NCBI RefSeq assembly: GCF_003403095.1
Contig: NZ_CP031555.1
Span: 1,240,001 to 1,304,000, forward strand
Length of the DNA stretch: 64,000 nucleotides
Direction of reading: 5' to 3'
Origin: Thalassospira indica
Lineage (GTDB): Bacteria; Pseudomonadota; Alphaproteobacteria; Rhodospirillales; Thalassospiraceae
Both the position numbers and the translations under genes were made by a program. The notes under the pieces are model-generated. The model was not told the DNA's origin. It worked only from the letters and a program-made list of their open reading frames with translations, and did no database searches. Below, one piece after another: positions 27,834-37,828 of the stretch. Within the stretch, counting starts at the first letter, position 1; each line of letters opens with the position of its first letter.

Positions 27834-28664
27834 ATGAGTGATCAGATCGCACCTGTCTCGCTTGAGGAATTCAATCACCGCTTGGCCGAAATATCGGAAA
27901 CCATGCCCAAAAGATTGCGCCAATGTGCGGAGTATGTTGCGCAAAATACGGATCGCATCGCCGTTTCCACAGTTGCTGAACTTTCTGTCGGCGCAGGTGT
28001 TCAACCATCGGCCTTCATGCGGTTCTGCCAATTGATGGGGTTTTCCGGTTTTTCCGAAATGCAGAAGATGTTTCGCGAAACCTATGCGCAAAAATGGCCT
28101 GATTACGCCACCAGACTGGAAAACCTGCGCGCGAACGGGGATGACAGTCCGAGTGCCTTGTTGGCGGAATTTGTTGAAGCCGGGCGTTTGTCGCTGGAAA
28201 ATCTGGCTTCGACGGTGGATCTAGAGACGTTGGAAAAATCAGTCGACGTCCTGGCCGCGGCCCCGATGATCCATGTGGTTGGCTTTCGTCGTGCCTTTCC
28301 GGTCGCGAGTTATCTGTCTTATGCATTTGAAAAAATGAATATTGCTGCAGTGCTGCATGACGGTGTGGGGAACCTCAATCCATACCATGCGATCCGGAAG
28401 GGGGACATCGTAATCGCCATCACTTTTGCGCCCTATTCACAGGAAACGATCGATCTTGCCGCCTATGCGCATGACGTTGGAAACAAGGTTGTGGCGATCA
28501 GCGATTCGCTTAGCGGACCGATGCGCAAAACCGATGCGTTGATGTTATCCGTGTCCGAAGTGGATGTGGGCGCGTTCAGGGCGCTTTCGGCGACGATCTC
28601 GTTGGCGATTGCCTTGGCCGTGTCGGTCGGGGCAAAGCGCGAGAAGCTTAGTCATGGAAAATAA
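27834..28664 (+). CDS. iolR: RpiR/MurR-family regulator, IolR-like
   Basis: 276 residues from ATG 27834 with AAGGAAG upstream. N-terminal RpiR helix-turn-helix (residues about 10-75: MPKRLRQCAEYVAQNTDRIAVSTVAELSVGAGVQPSAFMRFCQLMGFSGFSEMQKMF). C-terminal SIS phosphosugar-binding domain (MIHVVGFRRAFPVASYLSYAF, GDIVIAITFAPYSQETIDLA). Such regulators control inositol catabolism in rhizobia, sensing a phosphorylated intermediate. Placed between two inositol-type dehydrogenase genes and next to three IolR-like palindromes. Confidence 0.82.
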   Translation: MSDQIAPVSLEEFNHRLAEISETMPKRLRQCAEYVAQNTDRIAVSTVAELSVGAGVQPSAFMRFCQLMGFSGFSEMQKMFRETYAQKWPDYATRLENLRANGDDSPSALLAEFVEAGRLSLENLASTVDLETLEKSVDVLAAAPMIHVVGFRRAFPVASYLSYAFEKMNIAAVLHDGVGNLNPYHAIRKGDIVIAITFAPYSQETIDLAAYAHDVGNKVVAISDSLSGPMRKTDALMLSVSEVDVGAFRALSATISLAIALAVSVGAKREKLSHGK

Positions 28665-28856
28665 TTATTGAAAAACAAAAATAATGGAATAAATATTCCA
28701 TGATATCACCGTAAACGGATGCGATAGACATCCGCATGATCATCCCGAAATCATCGCTCTGCCGATTTACCTGCTCAGATCCTGCAGGCATTTGGCGCGC
28801 AGATGGGACGATCATCGCCAATCAAGGCGGCTACGCCAAAGGGAAGGAATATCGGA
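28665..28856. other. Spacer between iolR-like gene and iolG-like gene
   Basis: Gene-free, AT-rich. It holds the GGAA-N6-TTCC palindrome at 28684-28701 and the likely promoter of the downstream dehydrogenase. Confidence 0.6.
28684..28701. promoter_or_regulatory. IolR-type operator candidate, GGAA-N6-TTCC form
   Basis: ATGGAATAAATATTCCAT, arms of 7 around AAAT, matches GGAA-N6-TTCC exactly. Upstream of the iolG-like gene. Confidence 0.65.
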
Positions 28857-29861
28857 ATGCTTAAAATAGGTTTGTTGGGCGCAGGGCGTATCGGCCAGGT
28901 CCACGCGGTGAATATTGTCGCGCATCCGCAAAGTGAACTGGTCGCGGTTTCGGACAAGTTTGATGAGCCTGCCCAGAAGCTTGCAAAGATACATGGTGCC
29001 GCTGTTCGCAGCAGTGAAGATATCATTGCAGATCCAGCGATTGATGCGGTTCTGATCGCCACCTCGACCGATACTCATGCAGATTTGCTTGAAGCTGCGA
29101 CGGCTGCCGGGAAGGCGGTTCTGTGCGAGAAGCCGGTTGATCTTGACCTTAAGCGTGCTTTGGATTGTCTTGCGCGATGTGAGCCTTATGGCAAGCCTGT
29201 GATGGTTGGGTTTAATCGTCGCTTTGATCCGAACTTCGCCAGTCTGAAGGCAGCCTTTGACCGAGGTGAAATAGGCAAGGGCGAATTGCTTTCGATCACC
29301 TCCTTTGATCCGGCCCCGCCGCCCGTAAGTTATGTGAAGGTTTCGGGCGGCATCTTCCGCGATATGGCGATCCATGATTTTGACATGGCCTGCTGGATGT
29401 ATGGCGCACTTCCAGACAAAGTTACGGCAATCGGGTCGAGTATCGTTGATCCGGAAATTGGCAAGGCAGGTGACTTTGATACAGCGGTTACGACACTGGA
29501 ATTCTCCGGCGGGCGCATGGCTGTGATCAAAAACAGCCGCCGCGCGGCGTATGGTTATGATCAGCGTATAGAGTTTCTTGGATCTGAAGGATTGCTTGCG
29601 GCGCATAACGTTTTGGAAAATACGGTTGAGAAAATCACCGCTGATGGCGCAACCAAGGCCAAGCCGGAGCATTTCTTCCTTGAGCGCTATGCCAAGGCCT
29701 ATCAAATTGAATGGAACAGTTTCATTGAGGGTGTTGAGGGATCTGCGGCGCTGCCTGTGACCTTAAAGGACGGCATCAATGCCTTGATCGTTGCCGAGGC
29801 GGCTGCATTGTCAGCCCGTGAGGGGCGTAGCGTTGATGTTGCAACAGAAATTCTCGCCTGA
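28857..29861 (+). CDS. iolG: Inositol 2-dehydrogenase-like protein (Gfo/Idh/MocA)
   Basis: 334 residues from ATG 28857, with GGGAAGGAA upstream. LKIGLLGAGRIGQVHAVNI is the Rossmann motif. AVLCEKPVDLDLKRALDCL contains the EKP catalytic lysine, and GGIFRDMAIHDFDMACWMYG the substrate-binding Asp/His pattern typical of IolG. It oxidises myo-inositol to scyllo-inosose with NAD in the cytosol. It stands alone between an IolR-type site and a strong terminator. Confidence 0.88.
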   Translation: MLKIGLLGAGRIGQVHAVNIVAHPQSELVAVSDKFDEPAQKLAKIHGAAVRSSEDIIADPAIDAVLIATSTDTHADLLEAATAAGKAVLCEKPVDLDLKRALDCLARCEPYGKPVMVGFNRRFDPNFASLKAAFDRGEIGKGELLSITSFDPAPPPVSYVKVSGGIFRDMAIHDFDMACWMYGALPDKVTAIGSSIVDPEIGKAGDFDTAVTTLEFSGGRMAVIKNSRRAAYGYDQRIEFLGSEGLLAAHNVLENTVEKITADGATKAKPEHFFLERYAKAYQIEWNSFIEGVEGSAALPVTLKDGINALIVAEAAALSAREGRSVDVATEILA

Positions 29862-29894
29862 TCAAACTCTATGCTGATCAGCGCTTGGAAACAG

Positions 29895-29929
29895 ACCGGC
29901 ACTGCGATGAGTGGTGCCGGTTTTTGTTT
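29895..29929 (+). terminator. Rho-independent terminator after iolG-like gene
   Basis: ACCGGCAC (29895-29902) pairs with GTGCCGGT (29914-29921), followed by a T-rich tail (TTTTGTTT). Confidence 0.88.
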
Positions 29930-30138
29930 GTCGTTTAGGGGACTCTGCTGGGCGAGTCGTTTGCAGACCTGAAAAACGCCACCTGATATCGGCTTAAATT
30001 GGCCATGACTGTCCATCCGACCAGATTTGATCACATGGCCGCTGTACGGCGGTTTACTGGCTATTTGTCAAAATTCTGCGCCGCCAATTCAGGGCTATGT
30101 CGCAGTGCAATAGAAAAAAAATGTTGATTTAATCAATA

Positions 30139-30158
30139 AATAGAACAAAAATTCTATT
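30139..30158. promoter_or_regulatory. Palindromic operator candidate upstream of inositol operon
   Basis: AATAGAACAAAAATTCTATT is the exact reverse complement of 27751-27770. It lies about 130 bases before the binding-protein gene, where a repressor would cover the promoter. Confidence 0.75.
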
Positions 30159-30290
30159 TAACGGTTTCACGGGCTCAACGCAGCCACGCCGACAGATGCA
30201 GTAAAGTTGCGTAAAGACGACTGGCTGCAGGAAGAACATATAAGTTCAATGGGAAAATCCCAATATTTCAGCCGACTAGGGAGGCAACAG

Positions 30291-31232
30291 ATGAAAAAGG
30301 CGCTTACTGCCATTGCGGCAGCAGCATTTGCATTTGCCGGTTTGTCCGGAACTGCATCTGCAGAAAATGAAAAGTTTGTTCTGATCAGTCATGCACCGGA
30401 TTCTGATAGCTGGTGGAACGTGATCAAAAACGCGATCAAAGTCGCGGGTGATCAGATGGGTGCGGAAGTTGAGTATCGTAATCCGCCGACCGGTGACCTT
30501 GCCGACATGGCGCGTATTGTCGAACAGGCTGCTGCGACCAATCCTGACGGCATCATCGTTACCATCGCTGACTTTAACGTTCTTAAAGGACCGATCACCG
30601 ACGCCGTTGACAAAGGCATTCCGGTCATCACCATCAACTCGGGCACGCAGGAGCAGTCCGAAGAACTTGGTGCTCTGATGCATGTCGGACAACCGGAATA
30701 TGATGCTGGCTTTGGTGCGGGTAAACGTGCGGCTGCAGCCGGTGCGAAAAGTTTTGTTTGTGTAAACCACTACATCACCAACCCGGCATCTGTTGAGCGT
30801 TGCCGTGGTTTTGCCGACGCGCTTGGTGTCGAGCTTGGCAGCCAGATGATTGATAGCGGCCAGGACCCGTCGGAAGTCAAAAACAAGGTTAGCGCGTATC
30901 TGAACGCCCATCAGGATGTTGATGCCGTTCTGACGCTTGGTCCGAACTCTGCCCATCCAACCCTTGCGGCACTTCGTGATGCAGGTCTTGCGGGCGAAAT
31001 CATGTTTGGCACGTTCGATTTGTCCTCGGAGATCGCCGAGGCGATCAAAGCTGGTGAAATCAACTTTGCAATTGATCAGCAGCCCTACCTTCAGGGCTAT
31101 CTTCCGGTCGTCATTTTGACCAACTATGCCCGCTATAGCGTCCTGCCGTCCGGTCATATCAACTCGGGCCCCGGGTTCATTACCAAGGACAACATCGCGC
31201 AGGTCGAAAAATACGCTGGCGAATACCGTTAA
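30291..31232 (+). CDS. Inositol ABC transporter periplasmic binding protein
   Basis: 313 residues from ATG 30291. Signal peptide MKKALTAIAAAAFAFAGLSGTASA. RbsB-like fold: FVLISHAPDSDSWWNVIKNAIKVAGDQMGAEVEYRNPPTGDLADMARIVEQAAATNPDGIIVTIAD. The pattern HAPDSDSWWN, with the downstream iol genes, supports an inositol-binding protein (IbpA-like). It is first in the operon and is followed by a hairpin before the permease gene. Confidence 0.9.
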   Translation: MKKALTAIAAAAFAFAGLSGTASAENEKFVLISHAPDSDSWWNVIKNAIKVAGDQMGAEVEYRNPPTGDLADMARIVEQAAATNPDGIIVTIADFNVLKGPITDAVDKGIPVITINSGTQEQSEELGALMHVGQPEYDAGFGAGKRAAAAGAKSFVCVNHYITNPASVERCRGFADALGVELGSQMIDSGQDPSEVKNKVSAYLNAHQDVDAVLTLGPNSAHPTLAALRDAGLAGEIMFGTFDLSSEIAEAIKAGEINFAIDQQPYLQGYLPVVILTNYARYSVLPSGHINSGPGFITKDNIAQVEKYAGEYR

Positions 31233-31245
31233 GACTTCCTCCCTC

Positions 31246-31273
31246 CAAGGGCGTGCCTTTGGCCGCCCTTGGC
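31246..31273 (+). terminator. Intercistronic stem-loop after inositol binding-protein gene
   Basis: CCAAGGGCG (31246-31254) pairs perfectly with CGCCCTTGG (31265-31273). With no T-run it is likely an mRNA stabiliser that favours high binding-protein output rather than a full stop. Confidence 0.6.
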
Positions 31274-31302
31274 ACCCACCCGTTAGTTAAAAGAGTAATG
31301 CC

Positions 31303-32400
31303 ATGTCGGACGAGCGGCTCAAGCAAGTCTCAGCCATTCGCCGTGCCATGATCAGGCCCGAGCTCGGTGCGATCTGCGGTACGATCCTGGTCTTTGTTTT
31401 CTTCTTTATGATTGCCGGTGATAGCGGCATGTTTTCCCCGGAAGGCATTCAGAACTGGGGGGTCGTATCTGCCCAGTTTGCCATTATTGCCGTTGGCGCC
31501 TGCCTGTTGATGATCGCAGGAGAATTCGATCTTTCCGTTGGATCGATGATCGGGTTTGCAGGGGTAGTGATCGCCATCCTGTCTGTTCAGTGGGGACTGC
31601 CAGTTTGGCTGTCGATTATTGCGGCCTTCATCGTTTGCACGGCACTGGGCGCACTAAACGGATTTCTGGTGATCAAAACAGGATTGCCGAGCTTTATCGT
31701 TACCCTTGCGTTTCTGTATATTCTGCGCGGCCTGACCATCTGGCTGTCCATTCTGACCACACGCCAAACCATTATTGGCGGCGTAAAGGAAGCTGCTGAA
31801 GGTGATCCGCTTGCCTGGCTGTTTGGTGGCGTCATCTTCAAAGGGTTGTTCCAGTGGCTTGGTGATATCGGCGTCATTGATACCTTTACCCGTGGCTCAC
31901 GCATGGGGCAGCCCGTTGTTGAAGGTCTGCCGATGCTTGTGATCTGGGCGCTGGCTCTGATCATTTTCGGTCACTGGCTTTTGACCAAAACCCGATTTGG
32001 TAACTGGATTTTTGCGTCTGGTGGCGATGCGCAAGCCGCGCGGTATGTCGGCGTTCCGGTCAATCGCGTTAAAATCCTGATGTTCATGTTTACGGCCTTT
32101 TGCGCAACCGTGTTTGCGACTTGTCAGGTCATGGAATTTGGGTCGGCTGCGGCTGATCGTGGTTTGCTCAAGGAATTTGAAGCCATCATCTGTGTGGTGA
32201 TTGGCGGAGCGCTCCTGACGGGTGGTTATGGTTCGGTCATCGGTGCGGCATTGGGCGCGCTGATCTTTGGTGTCGTTCAGCAAGGGTTGTTCTTTGCCGG
32301 TGCGGAAAGTTCGCTGTTCCGCGTGTTCCTCGGCGGTATCCTGATCTTTGCTGTGATCATGAATACCTATATCCGCCGCATGATTACGGGAGAACGGTAA
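31303..32400 (+). CDS. iatP: Inositol ABC transporter permease
   Basis: 365 residues, with nine to ten membrane segments. BPD_transp_2 family: [52 protein letters not shown], and [21 protein letters not shown] for the ATPase contact. It is longer than the other two permeases, with an insert around residues 140-200, as in IatP. The stop overlaps the ATPase start by one base (TAATG). Confidence 0.9.
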   Translation: MSDERLKQVSAIRRAMIRPELGAICGTILVFVFFFMIAGDSGMFSPEGIQNWGVVSAQFAIIAVGACLLMIAGEFDLSVGSMIGFAGVVIAILSVQWGLPVWLSIIAAFIVCTALGALNGFLVIKTGLPSFIVTLAFLYILRGLTIWLSILTTRQTIIGGVKEAAEGDPLAWLFGGVIFKGLFQWLGDIGVIDTFTRGSRMGQPVVEGLPMLVIWALALIIFGHWLLTKTRFGNWIFASGGDAQAARYVGVPVNRVKILMFMFTAFCATVFATCQVMEFGSAAADRGLLKEFEAIICVVIGGALLTGGYGSVIGAALGALIFGVVQQGLFFAGAESSLFRVFLGGILIFAVIMNTYIRRMITGER

Positions 32401-33179
32401 TGAGCACACCATTGATTGAAATGGACAATATCGAAAAGCATTTCGGACCGGTAATCGCGTTGGGTGGTGTTTCCTTCAACGTCATGGAAGGCGAGTGCCA
32501 CTGTCTTCTGGGTGATAACGGTGCAGGCAAGTCGACCTTCATCAAAACCATGTCAGGCGTACACAAGCCGACCAAGGGTGTCATGCGCGTCAGTGGTCAG
32601 GAGACCGTTTTCGACAGTCCGCGTGATGCGATGGAAGCCGGTATCGCCACCGTCTATCAGGATTTGGCAATGATCCCGTTGATGTCGGTGACACGAAATT
32701 TCTGGATGGGACGCGAACCGCGCAAAAGCTTTGGCCCATTCAAATGGATCGACTTCAAGCATGCCAACAAGGTGACCTTGGATGAAATGGCATCCATGGG
32801 CATCAATCTGCGCGAACCTGAACAGGCGGTTGGCACGCTGTCGGGTGGGGAGCGGCAGACCGTTGCGATTGCGCGTGCTGTGTATTTTGGCGCCAAGGTC
32901 CTGATCCTTGATGAACCGACATCGGCTCTTGGAGTGCGCCAGACGTCAAACGTTCTGGCGACCATTGATCGGGTGCGCAAAGCCGGAATTGGCGTCATCT
33001 TCATTACGCACAATGTGCGCCACGCGATGGCAGTGGGCGACAGGTTTACGGTTTTGAACCGAGGTCAAACCCACGGCACGGCAAAACGTGGTGAAATCAA
33101 ACCGGAAGAGCTTCAGGATCTTATGGCGGGCGGTCAGGAACTGGCCGAACTCGAAGGGTCGCTCGGAGGGACGATTTAA
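32400..33179 (+). CDS. iatA: Inositol ABC transporter ATP-binding protein (single domain)
   Basis: 259 residues. Walker [11 protein letters not shown]-loop TVYQDLAMI, signature [13 protein letters not shown], Walker [14 protein letters not shown]-loop ITHNVRHAM. Half-size ATPase like that at 19025. It overlaps both the permease stop and the iolC start by one base, so the transporter and catabolic genes are one transcript. Confidence 0.9.
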   Translation: MSTPLIEMDNIEKHFGPVIALGGVSFNVMEGECHCLLGDNGAGKSTFIKTMSGVHKPTKGVMRVSGQETVFDSPRDAMEAGIATVYQDLAMIPLMSVTRNFWMGREPRKSFGPFKWIDFKHANKVTLDEMASMGINLREPEQAVGTLSGGERQTVAIARAVYFGAKVLILDEPTSALGVRQTSNVLATIDRVRKAGIGVIFITHNVRHAMAVGDRFTVLNRGQTHGTAKRGEIKPEELQDLMAGGQELAELEGSLGGTI

Positions 33180-35092
33180 TGAAGCGGCTTGATGTCATTA
33201 CAATTGGGCGATCATCCGTCGACCTTTATGGCGCCCAGATTGGCGGGCGTCTTGAGGATATGGCGTCGTTCAAAAAATATATCGGTGGTTCTCCGACCAA
33301 TATGGCCTGCGGGACTGCGCGGTTGGGGCTTAAGTCTGCGCTGATCACCCGTGTTGGGGATGAGCATATGGGGCGGTTTATCCGCGAAAAGCTGGTTGCC
33401 GAGGGTGTCGACGTCCAGGGGGTGATAACTGATCCTGACCGCCTGACTGCACTTGTTCTTTTGGGGGTGCGCGATCAGGAACAGTTCCCGTTGATTTTCT
33501 ATCGCGAAAACTGTGCCGATATGGCGCTGTGCGAGGATGATATCGATCCTGATTTTATCGCAAGCGCACGTTGTGTGACGGTAACCGGGACGCACCTTTC
33601 CCATCCGAAAACCCGTGCGGCCGTTCTTAAGGCTGTCAGGCTTGCCCGTGAAGCAGGTGCCAAGACTGCATTGGATATTGATTACCGTCCTAACCTTTGG
33701 GGATTGTCGGGGCATGGGGATGGTGAAAACCGCTTTATTGCCTCGGACGCAGTCACCAAGGAACTACAGGCGACCTTGCATCTGTTTGATCTTATCGTCG
33801 GGACCGAGGAAGAATTCCACATTGCCGGCGGTGTTACCGAAACGCTGGAAGCACTGGAAAATGTGCGCGTGGTTTCAAACGCGACGCTGGTTTGCAAGCG
33901 CGGACCAATGGGGGCCGTGGCGTTTTCCGACAGGATTGGCAAAAGTCTTGATGACGGTATTTCCGGGCCGGGATTTGCCGTCGATGTTTTCAACGTTCTT
34001 GGCGCTGGTGATGGATTTATGTCCGGCCTTCTCAAAGGTTGGTTGAGTGATGAGGATTGGGAAAAATCACTTAAATATGCCAATGCATGCGGGGCCTTTG
34101 CCGTGTCGCGCCACGGCTGTACGCCGGCTTACCCAAGTTGGGAAGAGTTGCAATTCTTCTTTGATCGCGGGCTCAAGACCCCGGAATTGCGCAATGACGC
34201 GGAGTTGGAGCAAATCCACTGGTCAACCAATCGGACCGGTGAATGGCCGGACATGCGGGTTTTTGCCTTTGACCACCGAATGCAGCTTGAAGACCTTGCA
34301 GATGAGCTCAGCGTTTCACGGGATCGTATCGGACCGTTCAAGGAACTTTGTCTGAGTACTGTTCGTGAAGTTTCGGGCGGCAAGGAAGGGTACGGTATTC
34401 TGTGTGACCGCCGACTTGGTCGTGATGCGCTTTATGCGGCGGCTGGCACCGGGCTTTGGATCGGACGACCGGTAGAGCTTCCGGGTTCGCGTCCACTTGA
34501 ACTTGAAATCGGCCCGGATCTTGGCACTGATTTGAGCGAATGGCCGGTTGAACATGTGGTCAAGGTTCTGTGCTTCTATCATCCCGATGATGATGATCAA
34601 ACCAAGGCCAATCAGGAAGCTACCATTTTGCGTCTTGCCGACGCGGCACGTGGCAATGGATTGGAATTTCTGCTTGAAGTCATTCCATCCAAAGTGCGCG
34701 CCTGTGATGATGAAACAACGGCCCGGGTGATTGAACGTTTCTATGAAATCGGGGTTTATCCCGACTGGTGGAAACTTGAACCGATGAAAACGGATACGGC
34801 ATGGCGCAATGCCTGTGACGCCATCGCCAACAACGATCCGTATTGCCGGGGTATCGTCGTGCTTGGTCTTGATGCGCCCGAGGCGGAGCTTGTCGAGAGT
34901 TTCGAGGTCGCCGCACGCTTTAACATGGTCAAAGGCTTTGCTGTTGGACGCACCATCTTTATCGACGTTGCGCGCGACTGGATGCAAGGTACGATGACAG
35001 ATAATCAGGCCATTGCATCAATGGCTCAAAAGTATCGCGCCCTGTGTGAAACCTGGGACGCGGCACGCAAGAAATCGGGAGGAGCGGAATGA
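33179..35092 (+). CDS. iolC: IolC with C-terminal DUF2090: 5-dehydro-2-deoxygluconokinase, likely with aldolase
   Basis: 637 residues, about twice the size of a plain IolC. Residues 1-320 are a PfkB kinase: IGRSSVDLYGAQIGG, KYIGGSPTNMACGTARLG, and the catalytic NVLGAGDGFMSGLLKGW. Residues about 345-630 are the DUF2090 domain found fused to IolC in many proteobacteria (MRVFAFDHRMQLEDLADEL, LGLDAPEAEL), which is thought to supply the 2-deoxy-5-keto-gluconate-6-phosphate aldolase activity. No separate iolJ is seen, which fits this. The stop overlaps the iolD start. Confidence 0.95.
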   Translation: MKRLDVITIGRSSVDLYGAQIGGRLEDMASFKKYIGGSPTNMACGTARLGLKSALITRVGDEHMGRFIREKLVAEGVDVQGVITDPDRLTALVLLGVRDQEQFPLIFYRENCADMALCEDDIDPDFIASARCVTVTGTHLSHPKTRAAVLKAVRLAREAGAKTALDIDYRPNLWGLSGHGDGENRFIASDAVTKELQATLHLFDLIVGTEEEFHIAGGVTETLEALENVRVVSNATLVCKRGPMGAVAFSDRIGKSLDDGISGPGFAVDVFNVLGAGDGFMSGLLKGWLSDEDWEKSLKYANACGAFAVSRHGCTPAYPSWEELQFFFDRGLKTPELRNDAELEQIHWSTNRTGEWPDMRVFAFDHRMQLEDLADELSVSRDRIGPFKELCLSTVREVSGGKEGYGILCDRRLGRDALYAAAGTGLWIGRPVELPGSRPLELEIGPDLGTDLSEWPVEHVVKVLCFYHPDDDDQTKANQEATILRLADAARGNGLEFLLEVIPSKVRACDDETTARVIERFYEIGVYPDWWKLEPMKTDTAWRNACDAIANNDPYCRGIVVLGLDAPEAELVESFEVAARFNMVKGFAVGRTIFIDVARDWMQGTMTDNQAIASMAQKYRALCETWDAARKKSGGAE

Positions 35093-36918
35093 AAACCGTT
35101 CGATTAACCGCAGCCCAAGCCATGGTGCGGTATCTGAGTGTGCAGCTTAATCACGATGGCGAAGGTTTTTTCGGGGGCTGTTGGGCGATTTTCGGTCACG
35201 GCAATGTCGCCGGAATGGGTGAAGCCCTGCATGGTGCCGGTGACAGTTTCCCGACATGGCGTGGCCACAACGAGCAAGGCATGGCCCATGCGGCGATTGC
35301 CTATGCCAAGGCATCAAATCGCAAACGTGCCATGGCGGTGACCACGTCAATCGGGCCGGGTGCGACCAATATGGTGACAGCCGCGGCACTGGCGCATGTG
35401 AACCGGTTACCGGTTCTCTTTATACCCGGCGATGTATTTGCCAACCGTGCACCGGACCCTGTTTTGCAACAGATCGAAGATTTCGGGGATGGCACGATTT
35501 CAGCCAATGACTGCTTCAAACCGGTCAGTCGGTATTTTGATCGTATTACCCGCCCGGAACAGCTTTTGACAGCATTGCCGCGCGCAATGGCGGTTCTGAC
35601 AGATCCGGCCGATTGTGGGCCGGTGACCTTGGGGTTTTGTCAGGATGTGCAGGCAGAAGCCTATGACTGGCCAGAAAGCTTCTTTGCGCCGAAAACATGG
35701 AAACACCTGCGTCCGCGGGCTGACGTTCAACAAATTGAAGACGCGATTGGCGCGATCAGATCTGCGAAAAAACCGCTGATCATTGCCGGTGGTGGCGTGC
35801 ATTACGCCCAGGCATGCGGTGATCTGCGTGATTTTGCCCATCGTCACAATATCCCGGTGACCGAAACACAGGCGGGCAAATCTGCCCTGCCTTGGGATGA
35901 TGATCTCAATATGGGCTCGATTGGTGTTACCGGGGCAAGCAGCGCCAATGCCATTGCCGAGGACGCCGATCTGATCGTTGCGGTTGGCACACGTCTTCAG
36001 GATTTCACGACGGGCAGCTGGTCGCTTTTTAAGAACCCCGATCGTCGTATTCTTTCGATCAATGTGGCGGCCTATGATGCGCGTAAACATGACGCGATTT
36101 CGGTCGTTGGTGATGCCAAGGTCACACTGGCGGAGCTCACCAACGCGCTGGGTTCGTATCGTGCAGATGCGGTGGATCCGGCACTCAAGAAAAGCTGGAT
36201 GGATGCCGTTGGGGGCGTCACCGCAGCACCAACAGGAAACGCGCTGCCGACCGATGCACAGGTGATTGGTGCGGTTCAGCGCAGCACAGATGAAAATGCG
36301 ATTGTTGTTTGTGCAGCTGGCGGTCTTCCCGGCGAACTTCACAAGCTTTGGAAAGCAGCCCGGCCCAATGGCTATCACGTTGAATATGGTTTCTCGTGCA
36401 TGGGATACGAAATTGCCGGTGGGCTCGGTGTCAAGATGGCCTGCCCGGATCGCGAGGTTGTCGTGATGGTGGGGGATGGATCCTACATGATGATGAATTC
36501 CGAGCTCGCGACCAGTGTGATGCTGGGGCATAAGATCATCACTGTGATCCTTGATAATCGGGGCTTTGGCTGTATCAACCGTTTGCAGATGGCGACCGGT
36601 GGGGAAAGCTTTAACAATCTGCTTGATACCGCGCGTCATGTTGTGCCCTCGGCAATTGATTTTGCCGCGCATGCCGGTGCGATGGGCGCAATATCTGAAA
36701 AGGTGTCTTCGATCACCGAGCTTGAAGACGCCATGGTGCGCGCCAAAGAGGCTAATCGATCCTACGTCATTGTCATTGATACCGATCCGTTGCCAAGCAC
36801 GGAGGCCGGTGGTCATTGGTGGGATGTCGCCGTGCCGGAAGTATCGGTTCGCCCAAGCGTCAACGAAGCCAGAAAAAATTACGAAGCTGCGCTGAAAAAT
36901 CAGCGTCCCGGAGGTTAA
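35089..36918 (+). CDS. iolD: IolD, trihydroxycyclohexane-1,2-dione hydrolase
   Basis: 609 residues, a thiamine-diphosphate enzyme. N-terminal Pyr domain with the catalytic Glu in [18 protein letters not shown]-terminal PP domain with the GDG...N motif ([38 protein letters not shown]). It hydrolytically opens the ring of 3D-trihydroxycyclohexanedione to give 5-deoxy-glucuronate. Overlaps iolC by four bases and is followed by iolE four bases on. Confidence 0.97.
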   Translation: MKTVRLTAAQAMVRYLSVQLNHDGEGFFGGCWAIFGHGNVAGMGEALHGAGDSFPTWRGHNEQGMAHAAIAYAKASNRKRAMAVTTSIGPGATNMVTAAALAHVNRLPVLFIPGDVFANRAPDPVLQQIEDFGDGTISANDCFKPVSRYFDRITRPEQLLTALPRAMAVLTDPADCGPVTLGFCQDVQAEAYDWPESFFAPKTWKHLRPRADVQQIEDAIGAIRSAKKPLIIAGGGVHYAQACGDLRDFAHRHNIPVTETQAGKSALPWDDDLNMGSIGVTGASSANAIAEDADLIVAVGTRLQDFTTGSWSLFKNPDRRILSINVAAYDARKHDAISVVGDAKVTLAELTNALGSYRADAVDPALKKSWMDAVGGVTAAPTGNALPTDAQVIGAVQRSTDENAIVVCAAGGLPGELHKLWKAARPNGYHVEYGFSCMGYEIAGGLGVKMACPDREVVVMVGDGSYMMMNSELATSVMLGHKIITVILDNRGFGCINRLQMATGGESFNNLLDTARHVVPSAIDFAAHAGAMGAISEKVSSITELEDAMVRAKEANRSYVIVIDTDPLPSTEAGGHWWDVAVPEVSVRPSVNEARKNYEAALKNQRPGG

Positions 36919-36922
36919 GAAC

Positions 36923-37828
36923 ATGATCCTTTACGGTACCAATCCGATTGCATGGTCCAATGATGATGACCAGACACTGGGTGCAGAAATCAGCCTTGAA
37001 ACCTGCCTGTTCGAAGCAGGCAAGATCGGGTTTGATGGCATTGAAAAAGGCCACAAAATGCCGACTGAGCCGGCGGCACTTAAAGCAGCCCTTGACCCGC
37101 ATGGACTGAAGTTCGTTTCGGGTTGGCATTCGCTTAATCTGCTGGTGCATTCGGTCGAAGATGAGAAAAAGGCGATCCAGCCTCATCTGGATCTTCTTAA
37201 GGCGATGGGATGTAAGGTTTGCATTGTCTGTGAAACGTCAAACGCCATTCATGGAAATGATGACATGGCACTGAATAACAGCCCGGTTCTGCATGAAGAT
37301 CACTGGGCGAAGTTTGGCGCAGATATCGAAAAAATCGCGGCCTACTGTGCCGAGCAGGGCATTGATCTTGTGTACCACCATCACATGGGCACGATTGTTG
37401 AAACAGCCGATGAAATTCATGCCTTCATGGCCAATACAGGCCCAAAGACCAAGCTTTTGCTTGATACCGGGCATGCCTGGTTTGGCGGGGCTGATCCGGA
37501 AGAGCTCGCTGTGCGGTACATGGACCGGGTTGGTCATATCCATTGTAAGAATGTGCGTCCGGCAGTCAGCAAACAGGTTCGTGAAGAGGGGCTTAGTTTC
37601 CTTGAAGGTGTCCGCCGGGGTGTGTTTACCGTGCCCGGCGATCGCGAGGGTGGCGTTGCGTTCGAACCGGTTTTGAAAATTGCCGGTGACCACGACTATT
37701 CCGGTTGGCTGGTGATCGAGGCCGAACAGGACCCAAATGTTCGCAACCCGTTTGAGTATCAGTCTCTGGGACTGAAATCACTTCGAGATATGGCACGCAA
37801 AACCGGACTGGATAAGGGAGAAGCCTGA
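36923..37828 (+). CDS. iolE: IolE, inosose dehydratase
   Basis: 301 residues, TIM barrel of the AP-endonuclease-2 fold. Key parts are [55 protein letters not shown] and [19 protein letters not shown], which supply the metal-binding Glu, His and Asp. It dehydrates scyllo-inosose. GGAGGT precedes the ATG. The stop overlaps the iolB start by one base. Confidence 0.96.
   Translation: MILYGTNPIAWSNDDDQTLGAEISLETCLFEAGKIGFDGIEKGHKMPTEPAALKAALDPHGLKFVSGWHSLNLLVHSVEDEKKAIQPHLDLLKAMGCKVCIVCETSNAIHGNDDMALNNSPVLHEDHWAKFGADIEKIAAYCAEQGIDLVYHHHMGTIVETADEIHAFMANTGPKTKLLLDTGHAWFGGADPEELAVRYMDRVGHIHCKNVRPAVSKQVREEGLSFLEGVRRGVFTVPGDREGGVAFEPVLKIAGDHDYSGWLVIEAEQDPNVRNPFEYQSLGLKSLRDMARKTGLDKGEA

Larger units (their letters stand above)
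29862..30290. other. Control region of the inositol transporter/iol operon
   Basis: About 430 bases without a gene, containing a terminator (29895-29929), the IolR-type palindrome (30139-30158) and a ribosome-binding site (AGGGAGG) for ATG 30291. Confidence 0.65.

Noticed and set aside
35500..36924. 474-codon frame opposite iolD
   Set aside because: Lies entirely over iolD, with no recognisable domain.
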